Shown: one piece after another, positions 7,546-11,611 of the stretch
How the letters are laid out: the number at the start of each line of letters is the position of its first letter
How positions within the stretch are numbered: position 1 is the stretch's first letter
DNA from: Akkermansiaceae bacterium UBA985
GTDB lineage: Bacteria > Verrucomicrobiota > Verrucomicrobiia > Verrucomicrobiales > Akkermansiaceae
Direction of reading: 5' to 3'
Assembly: GCA_002292185.1 (NCBI GenBank)
Contig: DBBL01000083.1
Location: forward strand, 7,511 to 19,121
Length of the DNA stretch: 11,611 nt
Notes under the pieces: generated by a model
The model's database searches: none
What the model was told of the DNA's origin: nothing
The model's input: only the letters and a program-made list of their open reading frames with translations
Translations under genes and position numbers: made by a program

Positions 7546-9249
7546 ATGAATATATCTCGTTGTTCCGTCATCAGTCGTTTCGTCTTGTTGCTGCCATTTC
7601 TAATCAGCTCCTTATGGGCCGCTGATGGGTCAAGCACGGCAGATAATCTCAACGCGGCCATGGCTCCAGTAGCGGATGTGCTTGAGAATATCATTTTCTA
7701 TTCGTTTAACGTAGCTGGGCAGGGCTTGCCCATTGTGTTGGTTGTTCTCGGAGGCACCGCTATTTTTCTCACCATTTATTTCAAGTTCCTCAACTTGCGA
7801 TCGATAGGCTTAGCCTTTAGGACTGCCCGCGGAAAGTATACTAGAGCTGATGCACCCGGTCAGATTACTCATTTCCAGGCGTTGACGGCGGCTTTGTCGG
7901 CAACGGTAGGTTTGGGTAACATAGCAGGCGTGGCTGTCGCGGTTGGTTTGGGAGGTCCGGGAGCTACCTTTTGGATGATTCTGATGGGCTTGTGTGGCAT
8001 GACCACTAAGTTCTGCGAGTGCACGCTGGGTGTTAAATATCGTCGGATTGATGACAAAGGCAGAGTGCATGGTGGCGCAATGTATTACTTGAGTCAGGGT
8101 CTGAAAGAAAAAGGTTTTGGGAGTCTGGGTAAAGTGTTGGCCATCTTTTTTGCCATCATGTGTGTGGGTGGTGCCATTGGCGCCGGTAACATGTTTCAGG
8201 TAAACCAAGCGGCATCTCAAGTGAGCAGTGCTTTTGGTATTTTCACGGAGAGCAAACTTATTTTCGGCATCATTCTGGCTGTGTTGGTCGCTATGGTGAT
8301 CATCGGAGGCATTGTTGCCATTGCACGGGTGACGTCATTCCTGGTTCCTTTCATGTGCGGTATGTATCTGGTGGCCGCTTTGGTCATTATCTGCACTCAT
8401 ATTGACATGGTAGGAGACGCATTTAGGCAGATTGTCGAAGGAGCATTTTCTCCTATGGCTGTTGGCGGTGGTTTGATCGGTGTGCTTATCCAAGGAATCA
8501 AGCGGGCTGCATTTTCCAATGAAGCAGGTGTCGGCTCGGCTCCCATTGCTCACGCGGCAGTGAAGACTGATAAACCGGCAAGTGAGGGCATTGTGGCATT
8601 GCTTGAGCCATTTACGGATACCGTGGTTGTGTGCACAATGACAGCGTTGGTGTTGATTGTGACAGGTGCCTGGAAGGTAGACGGTATCGTTAAATCAGAT
8701 TCTGCCGAGCTCTACAGCATGCCTTTGGCAGGAGCCGTTGTGGTTCAGCAAATCGACAAAGGTGACGAGTTGCGTATTTTAGGTAGCTCTGAAGATAAGG
8801 ATTCTGGACAAACCTTTGGCAAGGTCTGGCAAGACGGTGCTGAAACGGATCTGTGGGTCAATGTTGAGGACATCAACAAGGTGGAAGGTATTGCCAAGAC
8901 GTCGATGGCCTTTGGCGAAAAATTTGCATGGTTTCCAAAGCTTTTAGCTGTCGCTGTATTGTTGTTTGCTTTCTCCACGATGATCTCTTGGTCTTATTAC
9001 GGTGAACAGGCGGTGATTTACCTCTGCGGTGGACCACACAAGACGGCGATTTTGCTCTACAAGCTCCTGTTCTGCTGTTTTGTCGTCGTTGGATCGGTTG
9101 CTTCGCTTGGTAATGTGATCAGAATCTCTGACGCCATGATTTTTGCCATGGTCATTCCGAATATGGTAGGACTCTACTTTTTGTTACCTGTAGTTAAAAA
9201 AGAGCTCGCCATCTTCCGCCAGCACGTAGCTGATACAGAAGGGAAGTAA
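7546..9249 (+). CDS. Sodium:alanine/glycine symporter (AGCS family) with soluble insert
   Basis: This inner-membrane carrier imports a small amino acid (alanine or glycine in characterised relatives) with sodium. The 567-residue product is longer than the roughly 450-490 usual for AGCS. The family signature is clear: LSATVGLGNIAGVAVAVGLG (118-136), GGPGATFWM (136-144), the NEAGVGSAPIAHAA segment (325-338) and FAFSTMISWSYYGEQAV (474-490). Two additions explain the length. One is an N-terminal signal-like helix (about 10-25, followed by AADGSS). The other is a soluble block at about 380-447 between two membrane helices, which looks like a small SH3-like beta barrel (GAVVVQQIDKGDELRIL ... WVNVED). 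A GTG at 7501 would add 15 residues; ATG 7546 puts the signal at the start and is preferred. No Shine-Dalgarno is seen. An intrinsic terminator follows. Confidence 0.92.
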   Translation: MNISRCSVISRFVLLLPFLISSLWAADGSSTADNLNAAMAPVADVLENIIFYSFNVAGQGLPIVLVVLGGTAIFLTIYFKFLNLRSIGLAFRTARGKYTRADAPGQITHFQALTAALSATVGLGNIAGVAVAVGLGGPGATFWMILMGLCGMTTKFCECTLGVKYRRIDDKGRVHGGAMYYLSQGLKEKGFGSLGKVLAIFFAIMCVGGAIGAGNMFQVNQAASQVSSAFGIFTESKLIFGIILAVLVAMVIIGGIVAIARVTSFLVPFMCGMYLVAALVIICTHIDMVGDAFRQIVEGAFSPMAVGGGLIGVLIQGIKRAAFSNEAGVGSAPIAHAAVKTDKPASEGIVALLEPFTDTVVVCTMTALVLIVTGAWKVDGIVKSDSAELYSMPLAGAVVVQQIDKGDELRILGSSEDKDSGQTFGKVWQDGAETDLWVNVEDINKVEGIAKTSMAFGEKFAWFPKLLAVAVLLFAFSTMISWSYYGEQAVIYLCGGPHKTAILLYKLLFCCFVVVGSVASLGNVIRISDAMIFAMVIPNMVGLYFLLPVVKKELAIFRQHVADTEGK

Positions 9250-9261
9250 GCGTATGCAGCT

Positions 9262-9300
9262 CTGAGGATGCAAGGGCATGACTCAGCCCATTTTTTTTTT
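9262..9300 (+). terminator. Rho-independent terminator of the symporter gene
   Basis: CTGAG (9262-9266) pairs with CTCAG (9282-9286), and inside it ATGC (9268-9271) pairs with GCAT (9276-9279). This gives nine base pairs with a small internal loop. CCCA and ten T residues (9291-9300) follow. An alternative hairpin, GGGC (9274-9277) with GCCC (9286-9289), sits even closer to the T run. Either way this is a strong intrinsic terminator, 12 nt after the symporter stop. Confidence 0.85.
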
Positions 9301-9390
9301 GATTAGTTTCCTTAGTCTTAAACCATTACGGAATAATACTTTCGCGCTCTTTGATTCTGCTAGGGGCTCGTTGTTGTGAAAAACCGCTGG

Positions 9391-9408
9391 TCAAAACTCT
9401 TGTTTTGA
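9391..9408 (+). other. Small perfect hairpin before the M15 peptidase gene
   Basis: TCAAAAC (9391-9397) and GTTTTGA (9402-9408) form a 7-bp stem around a TCTT tetraloop, ending 18 nt before the ATG at 9427. It could be a leader-RNA structure or a small operator. It is A/T-rich and could be chance. Nothing else was recognised in 9301-9426. Confidence 0.35.
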
Positions 9409-9426
9409 TGCAGGTTACGTCCGTCC

Positions 9427-10083
9427 ATGGCCATGAGTTCACCTTCAGAAAAACCAGACCAATTTCTCGTTGGTGGAGGTGTGCCTGAGTGTCTTAAGCC
9501 GGGCTATGTCAATCGTCGCAAATTCCTTGGCGCAGCCGGCCTGACTGCCGCAGGGGTTATCATTGGCGCCCCAAAAAGTGAGGCTGCATTCTTTGGTCTT
9601 ATGGGGGACAAGCCCGTTCCGGGCATCCCGCATGCTTGGATACAAGCGAAGGGTTCGGATGTTACCCGTTATGCTCGTTACATTCAGAGCCTCAATCTGC
9701 GCAACATCACACCTCGTATGGTGTTGGCGCCGCATTTCAAATCCAGAGGAGGTGTCGCAAACTCCTTGCCGCCTAAGACCTATTGGCGAAAGCTCGGGCC
9801 AACTCTTAAGTTGATTGATAGCATTGTTTCGCGCATTGGCTCTCCGCTTAAGGAAATCGCATCTGCCTACCGTAGCCCAAGCTATAATCGTGCTGTAGGC
9901 GGGCGAACAAAGTCTTATCATATGCAGAATATGGCATGTGACATCAAGTTTCATGGCGTCTCTACCTACCATGTAGCCGCCGCAGCCAAAGAACTGCGCA
10001 GTCAGGGTTTATACAGAGGTGGGGTGGGACGTTATTCGGCCTTTGTCCATGTCGACACCCGCGGCATTAATGTTGATTGGTAG
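9427..10083 (+). CDS. Tat-exported M15A/YcbK-like (DUF882) peptidase
   Basis: This is a putative zinc peptidase of the D-Ala-D-Ala carboxypeptidase fold, expected to act on peptidoglycan outside the cytoplasmic membrane. Of the 218 residues, 29-54 form a twin-arginine signal (NRRKFLGAAGLTAAGVIIG, ending near SEA-A), placed after an unusually long polar N-region. The catalytic domain, about 95-218, carries SAYRSPSYNRAVGG (147-159), the zinc motif SYHMQNMACD with His165 and Asp172, and FVHVDTRG with His208 and Asp210. These give the expected His-Asp-His ligands. The Gly common in SxHxxGxAxD is Asn here. The start could be ATG 9427 or the ATG two codons on; neither has a clear ribosome site. The gene stands alone after the symporter terminator and converges on glnA. 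Murein endo- or carboxypeptidase activity is inferred from the family only. Confidence 0.85.
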   Translation: MAMSSPSEKPDQFLVGGGVPECLKPGYVNRRKFLGAAGLTAAGVIIGAPKSEAAFFGLMGDKPVPGIPHAWIQAKGSDVTRYARYIQSLNLRNITPRMVLAPHFKSRGGVANSLPPKTYWRKLGPTLKLIDSIVSRIGSPLKEIASAYRSPSYNRAVGGRTKSYHMQNMACDIKFHGVSTYHVAAAAKELRSQGLYRGGVGRYSAFVHVDTRGINVDW

Positions 10084-10162
10084 GATTGCGCTGCGGCTAA
10101 GTCGGTAGCGTGTAAAGTTGTAGGGCCTGATATTAGCATCTCATCAGTGGTTGCATTGATTG

Positions 10163-10190
10163 TTTTAGGCTCAGAAATTCAGGCCTAAAA
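10163..10190. repeat. Inverted repeat between convergent genes
   Basis: TTTTAGGC (10163-10170) and GCCTAAAA (10183-10190) are perfect 8-bp arms around 12 nt. On the plus strand this lies 80 nt after the M15 stop but is followed by A residues and not T, so it is not a normal terminator for that gene. Its right arm overlaps the T tract of the glnA terminator on the other strand. It may stall plus-strand transcripts or simply back up the convergent terminator. Confidence 0.5.
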
Positions 10191-10220
10191 AAAGGGCACC
10201 CCGCAATGCAGGATGCCCTT
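10187..10220 (-). terminator. Rho-independent terminator of glnA
   Basis: Read on the minus strand, AAGGGCA-TCC and its complement GG-GTGCCCTT (10192-10201 with 10211-10220) form a stem of nine base pairs with one mismatch and a 9-nt loop. The stem runs into a tract of seven U residues (plus-strand A at 10187-10193). It sits 26 nt after the glnA stop, an ideal place for an intrinsic terminator. Confidence 0.85.
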
Positions 10221-10245
10221 CATGATAGAATGAAGATACTGAGAC

Positions 10246-11259
10246 CTAGATCTCGACCGAGTTGATGGTCTGAAGAATGCGGCCAGCGATCTTGTAGGGG
10301 TCACCCTGTGAGTTCGGGCGGCGGTCCTCGAGATAACCTCTGTAAGCATCATCTTTGACGAAGCCGTGTGGCACGCGGACAGATGCACCACGGTCAGCAA
10401 CACCCCAAGAGAACTTGTCGATGGACTGAGTCTCGTGGAGGCCGGTAAGGCGCTTATCGTTGTCAGGACCGTAAACAGCAATGTGCTCTTCGGTGAACTC
10501 TTCGAATGCGTCCATGAGCTTGAGGAAGTATTCCTTGCCGCCGACTTCACGGAGGTGATCGGTGGAGAAGTTGGCGTGCATGCCTGAGCCGTTCCAGTCG
10601 CCGGTGATTGGCTTACAGTGCCACTCAACGTCTACTTCGAACTCTTCGCAGAGACGCAGCAGAAGGAAGCGAGCTACCCAGATATCGTCAGCAGCTTTCT
10701 TGGAGCCTTTGGCAAACACCTGGAATTCCCACTGACCTTTGGCAACCTCGGCGTTAATGCCTTCGTGGTTGATGCCAGCGTAGAGGCAGAGGTCAAGGTG
10801 AGTATCGGTGATTTCGCGAGAGATTCCGCCGACGTTGGCAAAACCGACACCACAGTAGTATTCACCCTGTGGATTGGGGTAACCGCCCTTGGGGAAGCCG
10901 AGGGGCACACCTTCTTGCATGAGGAAGTATTCCTGCTCAAAGCCGAACCATGTTCCTTCATCATCGGGAATGGTAGCACGACCGTTGGAGGAGTGAGCGC
11001 TGCCGTCGGGTAGCATGACCTCACACATGACGAGGATGCCGTCTTCACGGGTGCCGTCAGGGTAAAGCGCTACGGGCTTGAGCACGCAGTCGGAGTCACC
11101 ACCTTCAGCTTGTTGAGTTGATGAGCCGTCGAAGCCCCACTCAGGAAGCTGGTCGAGGGTAGGGAACTCGTCAAAGTCCCTGAGCATGCACTTGGTGCGG
11201 AGATTCTGGACAGGCGTGTAACCGTCTAGCCAGATGTAATCGAGTCTGTATTTAGCCAT
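10246..11259 (-). CDS. glnA: Glutamine synthetase, type II (eukaryote-like)
   Basis: This enzyme makes glutamine from glutamate, ammonia and ATP in the cytosol. The 337-residue protein is of the short GSII class (about 330-370 residues) and not the roughly 470-residue GSI of most bacteria. The beta-grasp domain carries LPEWGFDGSSTQQAEGGDSD (38-57). The catalytic domain has WFGFEQEYFL with metal-binding Glu, GDWNGSGMHANFST, the LTGLHETQ stretch, DRGASVRVP, and YLEDRRPNSQGDPY near the C-terminus. GSII lacks the adenylylation loop of GSI, so control is likely by transcription. A consensus sigma-54 promoter lies 80-95 nt upstream and an intrinsic terminator follows. The ATG at 11259 gives the normal N-terminus; only a weak AAAGAA precedes it. 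The PP2C gene upstream runs the same way. glnII is an equally fitting symbol. Confidence 0.96.
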   Translation of the reverse strand: MAKYRLDYIWLDGYTPVQNLRTKCMLRDFDEFPTLDQLPEWGFDGSSTQQAEGGDSDCVLKPVALYPDGTREDGILVMCEVMLPDGSAHSSNGRATIPDDEGTWFGFEQEYFLMQEGVPLGFPKGGYPNPQGEYYCGVGFANVGGISREITDTHLDLCLYAGINHEGINAEVAKGQWEFQVFAKGSKKAADDIWVARFLLLRLCEEFEVDVEWHCKPITGDWNGSGMHANFSTDHLREVGGKEYFLKLMDAFEEFTEEHIAVYGPDNDKRLTGLHETQSIDKFSWGVADRGASVRVPHGFVKDDAYRGYLEDRRPNSQGDPYKIAGRILQTINSVEI

Positions 11260-11291
11260 ATTCTTTGTTTATGATGGATTTTTGTCTGAAG

Positions 11292-11316
11292 TGCCACTGT
11301 CTGAGAAGCCGTGGCA
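11292..11316 (-). other. Stem-loop candidate in the glnA leader
   Basis: TGCCAC (11292-11297) and GTGGCA (11311-11316) are perfect 6-bp arms around 13 nt. They lie inside the approximately 69-nt glnA leader predicted from the sigma-54 promoter, ending about 32 nt before the start codon. It could affect message stability or translation. It is short and could be chance. Confidence 0.35.
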
Positions 11317-11338
11317 AGCATTGAACGATTCAAATTTG

Positions 11339-11354
11339 AGCAAATGATGTGCCA
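11339..11354 (-). promoter_or_regulatory. Sigma-54 (RpoN) -24/-12 promoter of glnA
   Basis: The minus strand reads TGGCACATCATTTGCT, an exact match to the sigma-54 consensus TGGCAC-N5-TTGCT, with GG and GC at the required spacing. Transcription would start near 11328, giving a leader of about 69 nt before the glnA ATG at 11259. It lies just after the PP2C stop (11378-11380). A 10-bp palindrome, TCAAATTTGA (11330-11339), abuts the -12 element. Sigma-54 promoters need an enhancer-binding protein such as NtrC. No canonical NtrC site was found in the short stretch upstream that is visible, and the enhancer may lie beyond the window edge or have a different sequence. Confidence 0.8.
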
Positions 11355-11377
11355 ACTTCCGAAGAACAAGGCTATTA

Positions 11378-11611
11378 TTAGCTGTTTTCTTCAAGGTCAT
11401 GCACTTCAAGTGATATCAGTGTTGTGTCGTCTGTGCCGTCATTGCTGACAGCGCGGGACATCAGAGCCTCAGTAAGCTCACTTGTCGAGCCCGAGTTTTT
11501 TAAAAATGTGGCATGTATATTCTTTTCCCATAGCCCGTCGATGAGGCCATCACTACAAAGCAGGAAACGATCGCCTGATTGGTAAGGGAATGTCGCCAGA
11601 TAAGGGTTCAC
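11378..11611 (-). CDS. PP2C-type Ser/Thr phosphatase, C-terminal part (partial)
   Basis: The gene enters from the right edge and ends with TAA at 11378-11380, leaving 77 residues. GDRFLLCSDGLIDGL contains the conserved DG-region of PPM/PP2C phosphatases (the metal-binding Asp in LCSDGL), and GTDDTTLISLEV is the final metal-binding Asp motif and strand. Bacterial relatives remove phosphate from serine or threonine, often opposite Hanks-type kinases. No kinase is visible here. The GTG at the very edge is probably an internal codon and not the start, because the N-terminal two thirds of the domain are missing. It runs in the same direction as glnA, with a 118-nt gap that holds the glnA promoter. 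No terminator for it was seen. Confidence 0.85.
   Translation of the reverse strand: MNPYLATFPYQSGDRFLLCSDGLIDGLWEKNIHATFLKNSGSTSELTEALMSRAVSNDGTDDTTLISLEVHDLEENS

Noticed and set aside
7810..8220. 136-residue minus-strand open frame
   Set aside because: It is antisense to the conserved AGCS core and has no domain or start signal.
9445..9972. 175-residue minus-strand open frame
   Set aside because: It lies fully within the well-supported M15 peptidase gene in another frame, has no recognisable domain, and its residue make-up (many His, Cys and Arg) looks like a shadow.
10618..11013. 131-residue plus-strand open frame
   Set aside because: It is antisense to glnA, whose motifs are continuous across the same bases.
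11281..11320. Second sigma-54-like box (GTGGCAC on the minus strand in the glnA leader)
   Set aside because: TGGCAC is present but the -12 TTGC is missing at the required spacing. The 11339-11354 site is complete.

Overview
The window is bacterial chromosomal DNA, about half GC, and most likely comes from a member of the Verrucomicrobiota (PVC group). That placement is an inference. It rests on the eukaryote-like type II glutamine synthetase, a zinc-ribbon/TPM protein paired with a membrane TPM-like protein, a pseudoprotease with a PDZ domain built into its protease fold, and the scarcity of clear Shine-Dalgarno sequences. No rRNA, tRNA, transposase or CRISPR array is visible. The coding is ordinary core and accessory chromosome and not an obvious island.

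Layout. Positions 1-165 are the end of an unidentified acidic protein. Positions 272-3321 hold guaB and guaA, the two enzymes that convert IMP to GMP. They are followed closely by a coupled pair (3353-5106): a cytosolic zinc-ribbon TPM protein and an exported, C-terminally anchored TPM-like protein, overlapping by 4 nt. A 279-nt gap (5107-5385) carries a long, well-formed RNA-hairpin candidate. Positions 5386-7486 hold an exported trypsin-like (S1C/HtrA-type) serine protease with an intact triad and, 4 nt later, a relative that has lost the catalytic His and Ser and whose PDZ domain lies inside the protease fold. Positions 7546-9249 encode an AGCS sodium:amino-acid symporter with an unusual soluble, SH3-like insert, followed by a clear intrinsic terminator. 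Positions 9427-10083 encode a Tat-exported M15/YcbK-like peptidase.

The right end is on the minus strand. It holds a type II glutamine synthetase with its own terminator (10187-10220) and, upstream of it, the C-terminal end of a PP2C-type phosphatase. A consensus-perfect sigma-54 promoter (TGGCAC-N5-TTGCT, 11339-11354, minus) lies in the gap between them and points at glnA. This implies nitrogen-responsive control of ammonium assimilation by RpoN and an enhancer-binding protein.

Functionally the window combines glutamine-dependent nucleotide synthesis (GuaA uses glutamine), amino-acid uptake, glutamine synthesis and envelope proteolysis. The neighbourhoods do not require these to be one system. 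The most interesting items are the sigma-54 promoter, the active/inactive protease pair with its inserted PDZ, the SH3-like insert in the symporter, the coupled TPM pair and the 5213-5301 structured element.
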